In this document: positions 35,393 through 46,149 of the stretch, piece after piece
Layout of the letters: each line of letters begins with the position of its first letter
Position numbering within the stretch: the first letter of the stretch is position 1
The notes under the pieces: model-generated
Told to the model about the DNA's origin: nothing
The model's input: only the letters and a program-made list of their open reading frames with translations
The model's database searches: none
Origin: Tragulus kanchil
Lineage: Eukaryota > Chordata > Mammalia > Artiodactyla > Tragulidae
Length of the DNA: 64,000 bases
Assembly (NCBI GenBank): GCA_022376925.1
Contig: JAIOJX010000025.1
Coordinates: forward strand, 182,589,801-182,653,800
Direction: 5' to 3'
Program-made: the position numbers and the translations under genes

Positions 35393-35585
35393 GTTCACAC
35401 ACATATCAGCTACGAACACTTGTTGAACTTTCTCGAATGAGGGGTCCGGGTTCCCATTCCATGAAACGTACTCCAATTCCTGTATTGTTCCAGAGGCTAA
35501 ATGGGAAAGAATGAATGTGTAACATTTTTAACTTCAACAGAAGGCTCGGATGATTAATAAAGAAAAACTTAAAGAGCAGACATGC

Positions 35586-36727
35586 GTGCTTTCCACTCTT
35601 GGGCACATGCGCTGTGTGATCTCACTGAACTCTGAACTCCTGAATGGAGGTTAATTTCCAGCATCAGAGACATTGCAGATCAAGACCTCATCAAGTTGGA
35701 TCTGTTTAAAAACTCTGCTCAGCTTGTCTAAGAGCCTTGGTCTATACGAGAACAGAAGTACTAGGCACGTCTCATACTGTAACAAAAATAAATACACCAA
35801 AACCAGCAGGTTATCACTAAGATGAAGCATTTACATCACGGATTACAAAGACAGTGCAATGGCTCTAAACAGTACAGAACAATCCATTGCGTCTACAAAG
35901 AAAGTAAAAGCATATACTTACACCTCTTTTCTTACTTAAAAAGTCAGAGATATACATAACTGTTTTCTATTCATTCATTCATTCATACATACTTTTCATT
36001 CATTCCATGAGGATTTCTTCAGACTTTGGCTTGTGCCAGCTCCAATTTTAAGAGGCAATACCATTTACTTTTATCTGGGCATATCTGTTGCTATGTAATT
36101 TTAACATTATTAATTTAGTTTGAAAAGTTCATCATCTAATAATAAAGCCCTTCCCAGTCTCTCTTGGAAATATGGCTTAAAAGAAAGGCCTACTTTTTCA
36201 TGGGTACAGTTTGAAGCATGGGCATATTTTCAACCCTGGGTTTAGTTTCAACTCTAGTAAACACAAAAAAAGGGAGATACAGTGATTTGATTCCAGTTAC
36301 AGCTCAATAGCGGCACCCTCCACATTTTTACTTTAATACAGATGCTGACAAAGCAGGATCAGGAGAAACAGGTGTTGAGAAGAAGGTGAGCGGAGTCAAA
36401 ATGAACAGTCTGAGTACAAGTTCACCAGGCACAGAGTGAAGGGGGGAGCCACCGAGTCAGAATGAAAAGTGATGAGAAAAGTTACAAAGTAAAGTGCCAA
36501 GTCCCCGGGACAGAGGAACTGCAAGGAAGAAATAAGAAGGCTGGTTAAGGGAGCTGAGACGATTAAGCAAGAGCAAAAACAGTCAAAATAAGCCTAAGAA
36601 AATCTTTACAAAGGAACCATCTGATTGGGGTGACCTGCCGCTTTAAAAAGCAATCGGGTTCAATGTCGGCAGAGCCCCATTGAAACAAGAGCTTGGAAAG
36701 CAACACCGTGTGGACCGTCCCTGCCTC
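35586..36727 (-). other. PROM1: Probable PROM1 3' UTR / flank
   Basis: About 1.1 kb free of recognisable SINEs and LINEs directly downstream of the PROM1 stop, with only a short ATTC repeat near 35970-35995. Repeat-free sequence between a stop codon and an AATAAA suggests a 3' UTR, but other small alternative terminal exons cannot be excluded. Confidence 0.4.
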
Positions 36728-36862
36728 TTACTTGTGCAGCGGCTCATCCTCGTACACGTCTTCCGAATACATTCGACGGAAGTACTTAGCCAGCTTTACG
36801 GCAAAGATGACCGCCGGAAGCAGAAGTACGGTAGCTTTTCCAATGCCAAACCAAAACAGATT
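36728..36862 (-). CDS. PROM1: Prominin-1, last coding exon found (TM5 and tail)
   Basis: Prominin-1 is a five-pass, cholesterol-binding glycoprotein of plasma-membrane protrusions and photoreceptor discs. This exon opens after a cccccag acceptor and reads [20 protein letters not shown] then [19 protein letters not shown], the fifth transmembrane helix and start of the cytoplasmic tail. It then ends EPLHK and TAA. Reading straight through gives 44 codons and a stop at 36728-36730. The sequence CACAA/gtaaga over that stop is also a usable donor, so a different tail could be spliced on. Prominin-1 tails are known to vary by splicing. The exon joins in phase 0 to the exon at 40576. Confidence 0.93.
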   Translation of the reverse strand, partial: NLFWFGIGKATVLLLPAVIFAVKLAKYFRRMYSEDVYEDEPLHK

Positions 36863-37011
36863 CTGGGGGAAGAAAAAGAAAATCGCAGAATTAGATGCCT
36901 GAAGATGGGAAATGGAAAACAACACTGGCTTAGGGTAGGGGGAATCAATTTTGCATGTTTAAAATGAATTCTAATTTCCTTGAATTTCAGATGAGCCAAC
37001 TACTAGGTGAA

Positions 37012-37612
37012 GGAACAGTGAAGTCACTCAGTTGTGTCTGACTCTTTGCAACACATGGACAAGCCATGGGATTCTCCAGGCAAGAATACTGGAGGGGGCT
37101 TCCCTGGTGGCTCAGTGGTAAAGAGTTCACCTGCCAATACAGGAGACACAGGTTCGAGCCCTGATCCAGGAAGATCCCACATGCTGCAGAGCAACTAAGC
37201 CCGTGAGCCACAACTATTGAGCCTGTGCCCTAGAGCCTCGGAGCTGCAACTGTTGAGCCTGTGTGCCGCAACTACTGAAGCCCATGAGCCCTATAGTCCG
37301 CATGCCACAACAAGAGAAGTCACCGGAAAAAGAAGCCTGCTTACCTCAACTAGAGAGTAGCTCCCACTCCCTGCAACCAGAGAAGAGCCTCTGGCAGCAG
37401 TGAAAACCCAGAATAGCCAAAAATAAATCAATATTTAAATCAAAATTTAAAAAAATACTTAAACAATGTCAATTCCCATTAAAAAAAAAAAAAAAGAGTA
37501 CTGAAGGGGGTAGCCTATCCCTTCTCCAGGGGATCTTCCCAACTCAGGAATCGAATCAGGGTTTCCAACACTGCAGACAGATTCTTTACCAGCTGAGTGA
37601 CAAGAAGGGCAT
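37012..37612 (-). mobile_element. Bov-A2 split by a CHR SINE
   Basis: An antisense Bov-A2 is present in two parts, 37012-37096 and about 37495-37612. Between them lies a sense CHR SINE (37097-37494: 'ggcttccctggtggctcagt' to a poly-A at 37479-37494). The flanks 'gaatactggaggggg' and 'gagtactgaaggggg' are its slightly diverged target-site duplication. Confidence 0.9.
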
Positions 37613-38019
37613 CCTTCTGAAAACCCAGAATAGATACTATTGTCATATTTATTTTGGCACATGAGGGACAGAGGCAGCAAGCGGTGAAGCAAGATTCAGC
37701 ACTTAAAGACCCCCCAGCAACTGTGAACTGCCTCAGTGGATGGTTTCCCCTTTGAGGCCAGCCATAGGAGTGTACATAGCGTGCAGGCCCGAGCTCAAAT
37801 CCTTCCTTGAGCTGTTTGGATGTGAGGGTGCCTCAGGAAACTTTCTGACTCTGCTCTGCATTTAACAGGGGGCTGACAGCATCACACCCGAGAACATCAG
37901 TATGTGAAGAAAACAGACGCAGGCATTGGTGCATACGCCGCTCCCAACAACTGTTCCAAAATGAAGGGAACCTATCTGTAACAACGGTCAGGGGCTGGAT
38001 TCAATCCTCTTCTGTCTAA
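37613..38019. other. PROM1 last intron, no feature
   Basis: Unique-looking intron sequence. No exon or repeat recognised. Confidence 0.5.
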
Positions 38020-38293
38020 GAAGCAGTATTTTTTATTTTTTTTTTTTTAATTTTTGGCCACTTTTATTGGTCTTTCATTTATTTATTTTCATCCATCTTT
38101 ATTCTTTGGCCTATGTGGGCCTCCCATCCCAGTGGCCTCTCCCGTAGCATAGCACTGGATCTGGGAACATGTGCTCCAGCTGCTCAGCGGCATATGGGAT
38201 CTTCCCATGCCAGGGATCAAACCGGCGCCCCTTGCAGTGCAAGGCAGACTCTTTACCCACTGGACCACCAGGGAAGCCCTATGAAGCAATATT
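38020..38293 (-). mobile_element. tRNA-derived SINE with TSD
   Basis: Short-form body ('ggccacttttattggtcttt' to 'ggaccaccagggaagccc'). The flanks gaagcagtatt (38020-38030) and gaagcaatatt (38283-38293) differ at one base, so this copy is somewhat older. It lacks part of the usual middle near 38175. Confidence 0.88.
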
Positions 38294-38320
38294 AAAGCGC
38301 TTTTTAAAAGACAGCTGCCG

Positions 38321-38495
38321 GGACTTTCCTGGTGGTCGAGTGGCTAAGGCTCCAGGCTCCCAGCGCAGGAGTCCTGGTTTCGATGCCTGGTCAGGGAACT
38401 AGAGCCCACAGGCCTTAACTAAGAGTTTGCGTGTCACACCTAAAGATCCCACATGATTCGATGAAGACCCAGCACAGCCAAAGAGGTCAATAAGT
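38321..38495 (+). mobile_element. CHR-2-like SINE
   Basis: Sense: 'gggactttcctggtggtcga', 'ggtttcgatgcctggtcagg', 'gaactagagcccacaggcct', with an A-rich end. Confidence 0.78.
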
Positions 38496-38529
38496 ATTAA
38501 ATTCATGGAACTGCAAATTAAGGGAAAAA

Positions 38530-38563
38530 AAATAAGAGAGAGAGAGAGAGAGCGCGAGAGAGC
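38530..38563. repeat. (GA)n run
   Basis: Purine run of GAGAGA with one GCGCGA interruption. Confidence 0.85.
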
Positions 38564-38960
38564 AGCCAAAATTCCTAAGGCAGATGTCACATAGAGACCT
38601 GGGTTATAATCTTTTCTGAAAGAGTCTCATGTCAGATCTTATAATATTGAGCCCTGGTGCCCACGGGACAGCATTGCCTGGAGCTGAGTGCTGGTTCTTC
38701 CTTTAAGAGGGCCATCCATCCTCAGCTGGCCCCAGGCCACATCGCTACCTCTGGTAGGGGTGACACCCAACATTACTGAAACTGATCTACCCACCAGAAC
38801 TGACACGGCGGGCAAGGCCAGCATGGCCCTGGGGGTACCATCCACCAGGCAGTGTGAGCTTGGCCTGCTGTATGCATCAACGACCTGCTTCCTGTCTGAG
38901 GATAAGGCTGGAACAGGAAAGCAGCCTGCCCCAGCTCCTGGGGAGGCCAAAGAAGCTTGG

Positions 38961-39300
38961 ACATTTTCAACATCCACACAGGACCTCGCGGTGGTGCAGT
39001 GGCTAGGAGTCCACCTACCAATGCGGGGGACACAGGTTTGATCCCTGGTCCGGGAAAATCCCACATGACCTGGAGCAGCTAAGCCTATGGGCCAAAATTA
39101 CTGAGCCATGTGCTGTAAGACTGACGGGCGAAAGCCCAGAGCCTGTGCTTCTGCCACAAGAAAAGCCACTGCAATGAGAAGTTCATGCAAAACCGTGAAG
39201 AGTCGCTCATGCTCACGGCAGCCAGAGAAAGCCTGTGCGAAGTAAGGAACATCCAGCAGAGTCAAAAATAAGTAAATAAAATTAAAAGGAACATTTTCCA
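38961..39300 (+). mobile_element. CHR-type SINE
   Basis: Sense CHR from 'aggacctcgcggtggtgcag' to an AATAAAATTAAAAGG tail. Flanks acattttcaa (38961) and acattttcca (39291) look like its target-site duplication. Confidence 0.83.
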
Positions 39301-40027
39301 GATCTTTATGTCTCAGCCATGGCATTTCTGCTTCGTTCCTGGCTGGGTTTTGTGTTGGACACGCTGGCGTCACTTGGCCCAGAATTTCCCATAAATGTGT
39401 TCTCCTTTCCCACATGTTATTTTATGGGTAGATTTCTACCCTTTCAATCCTGTTTTGAGAAGTTTCAGAGCTTTATGACAACCATACCTTTTACTGGAAG
39501 CTGCCTCAATCCTTCTGGGTACAATCAGGATACAAAAGAAAGACGTTTGCCAGCCTGGATGTTTGGCATATGCAAAGGCCCCGAGGTGAGGAGGTATAGG
39601 TGCTTTTAAAGAAACAAAGGAAAATACGTGTGTCGGGAGCACCGTGAGCAACGTGACCCAATGGTACAAATGTGGCCGAGGGGCAGGCCCCAGTCATGCA
39701 GCACCTCGTGTGTGACGTTAAGATTCCAAACCTTTTCCTGGTAGTAAGTCAGCCCCAGAGGTGCTTTCAGTGAAAGTGGAGAGAGAGGATGGGCTCATGG
39801 AGACATCAGTATACAGCGAGGACTGAACAGAGCGAGGAATAAAATGAATGAACCGGAACTTCCAGCCCCAACGGGAGCATCGTAAAGGGCTGTTGGCTGA
39901 AAAATCAAACTAACTCCACTGCAGCTTTTGGGTTACACAGAGCATCGCTAAGAGCTCTTTGAAATGCTGGCAATATGCACACCACTGATGTCCCTTTCTA
40001 GTTATTTCAGACAAAATGTTTTCTTGG
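39301..40027. other. PROM1 intron, no gene seen
   Basis: Intron sequence. The stretch from about 39550 ('gcatatgcaaaggccccgag') resembles an old mammalian interspersed repeat I cannot name. No exon found. Confidence 0.4.
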
Positions 40028-40140
40028 GACTTCCCTGGTGGCCCAGTGGTTAAGAATCTGCCATCTGCTGCCGGGGGAGCAGGTTCGAGCCCTGGTCAGA
40101 GAACTAAGATTCCACACGCTGCATGGTGTGGCTAAACAAA
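40028..40140 (+). mobile_element. CHR-2-like SINE
   Basis: Sense: 'gacttccctggtggcccagt', 'caggttcgagccctggtcag', 'agaactaagattccacacgc'. Confidence 0.82.
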
Positions 40141-40361
40141 AAGGCTTTTATTCACAAGGGTCTCCTGACTTCTGTAAATAAAATTCTAGCAAGGAATGAA
40201 GACAGGCAGGGAGGACGTGAATGGCTGTTCTAGCCTCTTAGTATCAGAACAAATTCATCTAAATTTTAGATCTTAAGTCTTCAGTTCTACAACTGTAACA
40301 GACCCAAGCAGAAACCTATCCTTATTTTTAAATTTTGTTTTAAATTTTTCATTATAATTTT

Positions 40362-40480
40362 TTTTTTTTTTGGGCTGACCGCTATAGCATACAGAATCTT
40401 AGTTCCATAGCCAGGAATGCCGGGGCCGCTGCTTTGGAAGCACAGAGTCTTTTTCCATTGGACCACCTGGGAGGTCCAGA
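40362..40480 (-). mobile_element. CHR-2-like SINE
   Basis: Antisense, about 95 bp downstream of a PROM1 exon: 'cagaatcttagttccatagc', 'tccattggaccacctgggag'. Confidence 0.75.
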
Positions 40481-40575
40481 AGCCAACTTTCTGTTATAGC
40501 ATGAACTACCAACTGGAAAAAGAAGCCAAAGATGATGCATTTATCGTGTCTTCTTCGGAAAGATGAAATTCTTAC

Positions 40576-40668
40576 CACAGGGTCGACGATGTAGCTACAC
40601 AGAAAGACACCAACGGCCGAGTCTAATGCAGTGGCCACCGGTCTGCAGGCTGCCATTTGCTCAGTGAT
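40576..40668 (-). CDS. PROM1: Prominin-1 exon before TM5
   Basis: 93-bp exon, phase 0 at both ends, acceptor ctgcccacag and donor gtaagaat. It encodes [20 protein letters not shown] then [11 protein letters not shown], the end of the second large extracellular loop. The conserved pair of cysteines (AAC...FLC) is kept. It joins in frame to NLFWF in the exon at 36862 and follows KIA of the exon at 46529. Confidence 0.95.
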
Positions 40669-40869
40669 CTGTGGGCAGAAGAGACACATGTGAACTTCGA
40701 TGGAGCCACAACTGCACAATCCCACACAGCATACACGTCTGGATCTCCAGGCCCTCTGGATAAGGAGCTGATAGCTGATTCTATGGATGAGTTCTATGAC
40801 ACATGAAAGCTCCTACTTGAAACAAGACCCTGATTCTCTTTGAGCCTTGGTTTTCAGTTCCCTCATTTA

Positions 40870-41087
40870 CTATTTGTTTAGTGGCTAAGTTGTGTCTGAC
40901 TCTTTCAGACCTCATGGACTGTCGCCCAGCAGGCTCCTATGTCCATGGGATTTCCCAGGGAAGAATCCTGGAGTGGGTTGAGTATTTCCTCCTCTAGGAT
41001 CTTCCTGACCTGGGGATCGAACTCATGTCTCCTTCATTGGCAGGTGGATTCTGTACCACTGAGCCATCGAGGAAGCCACCAGGGAAA
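40870..41087 (-). mobile_element. Bov-A2 SINE
   Basis: Antisense Bov-A2 ('gtggctaagttgtgtctgac', 'agaatcctggagtgggttga', 'gtaccactgagccatcgagg'). Its right end is repeated at 41988-42040 by duplication D8. Confidence 0.88.
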
Positions 41088-41107
41088 AAAGGAAGGATGG
41101 GATGGTT

Positions 41108-41230
41108 AGGTAGTGTCACCAACTCAAGGGAAATGAGTTTGAGCAAACCATGGGAGATACTCAAGGAGAGAGGAGCCTGGTGTGCTGCAGTCCATGGGGT
41201 TGCGAAGACTCAGACACGACTGAGTGACTG
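41108..41230 (+). mobile_element. BovB 3' tail
   Basis: 'gagtttgagcaaaccatggg', 'agcctggtgtgctgcagtcc', 'gacacgactgagtgactgaa', 'caacac' is the sense BovB 3' end. The D8 copy is at 42061-42180. Confidence 0.85.
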
Positions 41231-41404
41231 AACAACACTTGTTATCTAGAAGAGTCAGGTCCATCGGCTGGACTCTGGAAAGAACTAAAGACCACACATG
41301 GCCAGCACAGCATCTCAGTCTGAATGTCTTACTCAGCCCTATGTAATCTGACAAAGGATGTGGGAAGGAAAAGAAAAGTTAGGTAATGAACACATGTACA
41401 CTTT

Positions 41405-41600
41405 ACAACAGAGGTTGGCCAACTTTTTCTATAAAGGGCCAGAGTGTAAATATTCTAGGCTTTGCAGGCTGGGCTGAAAGGAGACACATCTGTGGCTCCC
41501 TCTGCCATGGTGGGGCGAAAACAGCCACAGATGAACAAAAGGGTGTGGCCGTGTGCCAGTAAAACTTTATTCACAAAAACGGCAGGGCCTGCTGACCCTG
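41405..41600. mobile_element. Old hAT-type DNA transposon
   Basis: 'gttggccaactttttctata', 'aagggccagagtgtaaatat', 'tctaggctttgcaggctggg' and 'agtaaaactttattcacaaa' match a common eutherian non-autonomous hAT (MER-type) repeat. The D8 copy is at 42358-42550. A related piece lies at 47755. Confidence 0.7.
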
Positions 41601-41849
41601 TTTGAGACAGAACACAAGGTCCTCATGACTGAGGTTACGAATAAACAAGTTTAATGAATCACAGACAGATGTTCCAATCCCATCAACTTAACAATACTAG
41701 ATTCTTTCATTCAGAAACCCTGGAGTAAGCTCACTAAGCTATGAGAGAGCTCTTTGGGGCAGGAGTGTGTCTTAGTTTTCTTCCTTTACTGGTTGACTTA
41801 CTTCTCCCTTATCTTGACCTTTACATTACGGGAAACTCATGTCATTTAT

Positions 41850-42000
41850 TTAATAACCTTTTTTTTTTTTTAAAGACTTTTTTACTTACTTATTTTTGGC
41901 TGTGCTGGGTCTTTGCTGATGTGTGGGTTTAGCTGCTCTGCGGTATGTGGGATCTTCCCAGATCAGGGATTGAACCTGTGTCTCCTGCATTGGCAGGTGG
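41850..42000 (-). mobile_element. CHR SINE, left part
   Basis: Antisense CHR ('ttttggctgtgctgggtctt', 'gcggtatgtgggatcttccc') truncated by the D8 junction. The complete form is at about 42800-42995, ending 'ccactgagccacaacggaag', with a ttaataacctttt duplication on both sides. Confidence 0.85.
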
Positions 42001-43079
42001 ATTCTGTACCACTGAGCCATCGAGGAAGCCACCAGGGAAAAAAGGAAGGATGGGATGGTTAGGTAGTGTCACCAACTCAAGGGAAATGAGTTTGAGCAAA
42101 CCATGGGAGATACTCAAGGAGAGAGCCTGGTGTGCTGCAGTCCATGGGGTTGCGAAGACTCAGACACGACTGAGTGACTGAACAACACTTGTTATCTAGA
42201 AGAGTCAGGTCCATCGGCTGGACTCTGGAAAGAACTAAAGACCACACATGGCCAGCACAGCATCTCAGTCTGAATGTCTTACTCAGCCCTATGTAATCTG
42301 ACAAAGGATGTGGGAAGGAAAAGAAAAGTTAGGTAATGAACACATGTACACTTTACAACAGAGGTTGGCCAACTTTTTCTATAAAGGGCCAGAGTGTAAA
42401 TATTCTAGGCTTTGCAGGCTGGGCTGAAAGGAGACACATCTGTGGCTCCCTCTGCCATGGTGGGGCGAAAACAGCCACAGATGAACAAAAGGGTGTGGCC
42501 GTGTGCCAGTAAAACTTTATTCACAAAAACGGCAGGGCCTGCTGACCCTGTTTGAGACAGAACACAAGGTCCTCATGACTGAGGTTACGAATAAACAAGT
42601 TTAATGAATCACAGACAGATGTTCCAATCCCATCAACTTAACAATACTAGATTCTTTCATTCAGAAACCCTGGAGTAAGCTCACTAAGCTATGAGAGAGC
42701 TCTTTGGGGCAGGAGTGTGTCTTAGTTTTCTTCCTTTACTGGTTGACTTACTTCTCCCTTATCTTGACCTTTACATTACGGGAAACTCATGTCATTTATT
42801 TAATAACCTTTTTTTTTTTTTAAAGACTTTTTTACTTACTTATTTTTGGCTGTGCTGGGTCTTTGCTGATGTGTGGGTTTAGCTGCTCTGCGGTATGTGG
42901 GATCTTCCCAGATCAGGGATTGAACCTGTGTCTCCTGCATTGGCAGACAGGTTCATATCCACTGAGCCACAACGGAAGCCCCCATTAATAACCTTTTAAT
43001 AAGTTTTTCCAAGCTCAAGCAAATGTATATGTTCTCTATATAGGCTTTTCCAAGATTAGTTTTATAAAAACTCAGGACT

Positions 43080-44030
43080 CATGGGACAGCATAGGAGGTG
43101 TAGAAATAATCCCAACCCGTTATGGCCAATGAATCTAAGACAAAGGAGGCAAGCATGCACCATGGACAAAAGACAATTCCTTCAATTAGCAATGCTGGGA
43201 AAACTGGACAGCTATGTTTAGAGAATGAAATTAGAACATTCTCTAGCAGCATATACAAAGATAAACTCAAAATGGATGAACAACTCCAATTTAAGACTGG
43301 ATATTACAAAACACCTACAGGAAAACTTAGGCAGAACACTCTTTGACATAAATCACAGATGTATATTTTAGACCCATTTGCTTAGACTCTGAGGCTTAGG
43401 GTAATGTAAACCAGAGGAAGACTAAACTGATGAGACCTAATTAAACTTAAAAGCTTTGCCACCACAAAAGAAACCATAAACAAAATGAAAAGACAGCCTG
43501 TGGAATAGGAGAAAATATTTGCAAATGGTGTGGCCAACAAGGACTTCATTTCCAGAATATGAACGTGTACAGCTCACTACAAACAACCCAATGAAAAAAT
43601 TGGCACAGCATCTAAATAAACATTTTCCCAAAAAATATATATAGATGACCAACAGGCACATGAGAAGATGCTCAACATCTCACATTAGTAGTGAAATGCA
43701 AATCAAAACTACCATGTGCTGTCATGGTATCCTGACTGGTACCATGGTGTCATGATTCTGACCATGGTGTCAGAAATGGCCATGGTCAACAAATGCTGGA
43801 GAGGGTGTGGAGAAAAGGGAACCCCCTGCACTACTGTGGGAATATAAATTGGCACAGCCACCATGGAGAACAGTATGGAGGTTCCTTAAACACTAAACAT
43901 AGAGCTACTGTATGATCCAGCAACCCCACTCCTGGACATATACCCATAAAAGAAGGAAACTGTCATTCAATAAGATACAACACCCCCATGTTCACAGCAG
44001 CACTATTTACAAGAGCCATGACGTGGAAAA
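43080..44030 (+). mobile_element. L1 LINE 3' region
   Basis: Sense L1 ORF2 end and tail: 'ggagaaaatatttgcaaatg', 'gatgctcaacatctcacatt', 'aatgcaaatcaaaactacca', 'agtatggaggttccttaaac'. Frames are broken. A GACCATGGTGTCA-type unit is repeated locally near 43720-43785. Confidence 0.82.
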
Positions 44031-46110
44031 TTTGTCTTCTGGGTATAAGGGTGACGTGTGGTCCCTTGTCCAGCAAGGAAGCGCAGGGAGGCAATGGCGG
44101 TGAAGGCTGTCCAGTCCTTCCCCACCCCTGTGTGCCCCATGTGCCAGCACTGAGCAGACCTGAGGTCTTCACGTCTGGGAGTAGGGGCAGCACAAACATC
44201 AGCGAGCTGGGCTTGGAGAAGAGCCAGGTGCCTGGTTTAGAGGGTGGGGCCCGGAGGAGGAGGAGGCTGGGTCACAGGGGGAAAGCTGGACGTTTCTGGA
44301 ATCCTGCTGCTGAGGGTGACTCTCCTGATAGGTAGAGTCAGGAGAGCAGGATACGGGAGCTCGCACAGGGGAAAAGCCGTAAGTCGAACTGGAAGAGCTC
44401 CTGGCTGCTCAGGGTGGCCTACATTTCTCTGTGTCCCTAGACTTCTCAAGGTCCCTCTTAGCCGGCTGCACCTCCCTGAGGGAATCCCCAGCAAGCATGT
44501 CCCCAGTGGAGCAGTCCTCAGTGGGGACCAGCCCTGAGCCCAAGATGGCCAAGGGCACTTTGGAGATGCTGGCTGACAGAAGGCACTTCTCCACTGGTCG
44601 TGTGCTGGGAGCAACGTGGGCCCCTGGAAACTTCACTCTGCTTCTCGGCTCCTCTCTTCTGATGGATTCATGGAGACCCAGCTTTATGGATGGAATTTTG
44701 TCCCCCAAAGGTTCCCAGGTTAATGACCTAGGCCCTGTCCCTCAGAATGTGACTGTATATGGAGACAGGGTCTTGGAAGAGGTGATTCAGTTACAAGGAA
44801 GTCACTCAGGTGGCCCTGATCCAAGAGGACAAGTCTCTTCATACTAAATAAAAGAAGAAAACGGGACACAGACACGTGCAGAGGGAAGACCCCATGGAGA
44901 CTCTAGAAGCCACAGAGAGAGGCTCCCCAAGAAACCAACCCGCCCACACTCTGATCTTGGACTTCCAGCCTAGAACGTCAGAAAGAAATATAAATTGGCA
45001 CAGCCACCATCTAGGAGGTTCCTTAAACACTAAACATAGAGCTACTGTATGATCCAGCAACCCCACTCCTGGACATATACCCATAAAAGAAGGAAACTGT
45101 CATTCAATAAGATACAACACCCCCATGTTCACAGCAGCACTATTTACAAGAGCCATGACGTGGAAAATTTGTCTTCTGGGTATAAGGGTGACGTGTGGTC
45201 CCTTGTCCAGCAAGGAAGCGCAGGGAGGCAATGGCGGTGAAGGCTGTCCAGTCCTTCCCCACCCCTGTGTGCCCCATGTGCCAGCACTGAGCAGACCTGA
45301 GGTCTTCACGTCTGGGAGTAGGGGCAGCACAAACATCAGCGAGCTGGGCTTGGAGAAGAGCCAGGTGCCTGGTTTAGAGGGTGGGGCCCGGAGGAGGAGG
45401 AGGCTGGGTCACAGGGAGAAAGCTGGACGTTTCTGGAATCCTGCTGCTGAGGGTGACTCTCCTGATAGGTAGAGTCAGGAGAGCAGGATACGGGAGCTCG
45501 CACAGGGAAGAGCCGTAAGTCGAACTGGAAGAGCTCCTGGCTGCTCAGGGTGGCCTACATTTCTCTGTGTCCCTAGACTTCTCAAGGTCCCTCTTAGCCG
45601 GCTGCACCTCCCTGAGGGAATCCCCAGCAAGCATGTCCCCAGTGGAGCAGTCCTCAGTGGGGACCAGCCCTGAGCCCAAGATGGCCAAGGGCACTTTGGA
45701 GATGCTGGCTGACAGAAGGCACTTCTCCACTGGTCGTGTGCTGGGAGCAACGTGGGCCCCTGGAAACTTCACTCTGCTTCTCGGCTCCTCTCTTCTGATG
45801 GATTCATGGAGACCCAGCTTTATGGATGGAATTTTGTCCCCCAAAGGTTCCCAGGTTAATGACCTAGGCCCTGTCCCTCAGAATGTGACTGTATATGGAG
45901 ACAGGGTCTTGGAAGAGGTGATTCAGTTACAAGGAAGTCACTCAGGTGGCCCTGATCCAAGAGGACAAGTCTCTTCATACTAAATAAAAGAAGAAAACGG
46001 GACACAGACACGTGCAGAGGGAAGACCCCATGGAGACTCTAGAAGCCACAGAGAGAGGCTCCCCAAGAAACCAACCCGCCCACACTCTGATCTTGGACTT
46101 CCAGCCTCCA
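43841..46110. repeat. Tandem duplication D9 (offset 1146-1136 bp)
   Basis: 43841-44971 recurs at 44987-46109. Copy 1 ends 'cctagaacgtcagaaagaa' where copy 2 continues 'cctccagaatcgtcaggaaa'. Copy 2 begins 'caccatctaggaggttcc' where copy 1 has 'caccatggagaacagtat' before 'ggaggttcc'. Both facing ends are garbled, as expected of low-quality read ends. Confidence 0.93.
44680..44975 (+). mobile_element. MLT1-like MaLR LTR
   Basis: 'gatggaattttgtcccccaa', 'aatgtgactgtatatggaga', 'cagggtcttggaagaggtga', 'gatcttggacttccagcct' are MLT1-class LTR landmarks. It has no coding capacity. In D9 copy 2 (about 45816-46150) it runs on to its natural end 'ctcctgttgtttcaagg'. Confidence 0.75.
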
Positions 46111-46149
46111 GAATCGTCAGGAAAGAAGCTCCTGTTGTTTCAAGGTCGA

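Larger units (their letters stand above)
33416..35585. repeat. Tandem duplication D7 (offset 1113-1089 bp)
   Basis: 33416-34496 recurs at 34529-35585. Copy 2 lacks 24 bp just after its start. The 32-bp spacer at 34497-34528 ('ccggtgcttttcgtgagcgc') resembles a misread of the true continuation after copy 2 ('gtgctttccactcttgggc'). Confidence 0.92.
41035..42946. repeat. Tandem duplication D8 (offset 953-950 bp)
   Basis: About 41035-41996 recurs at 41988-42946. The only difference seen is gagaggagcc against gagagcc. The breakpoint lies at cattggcag, shared by the Bov-A2 on the left and a CHR SINE on the right. This makes it the one duplication that could also be explained by recombination between short homologies. 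Confidence 0.9.

Noticed and set aside
38688..39041. 118-codon plus-strand frame with APGEAKEAWTF, faintly like an FGFBP2 C-terminus
   Set aside because: Cysteines and the signal peptide are missing, the strand is opposite to that expected, and the similarity is too short to mean anything. It lies in a PROM1 intron and runs into a CHR SINE.
44680..44975. MaLR LTRs considered as part of a retrovirus with genes
   Set aside because: Only LTR-like sequence is present. No gag, pol or env remnants were seen beside it.
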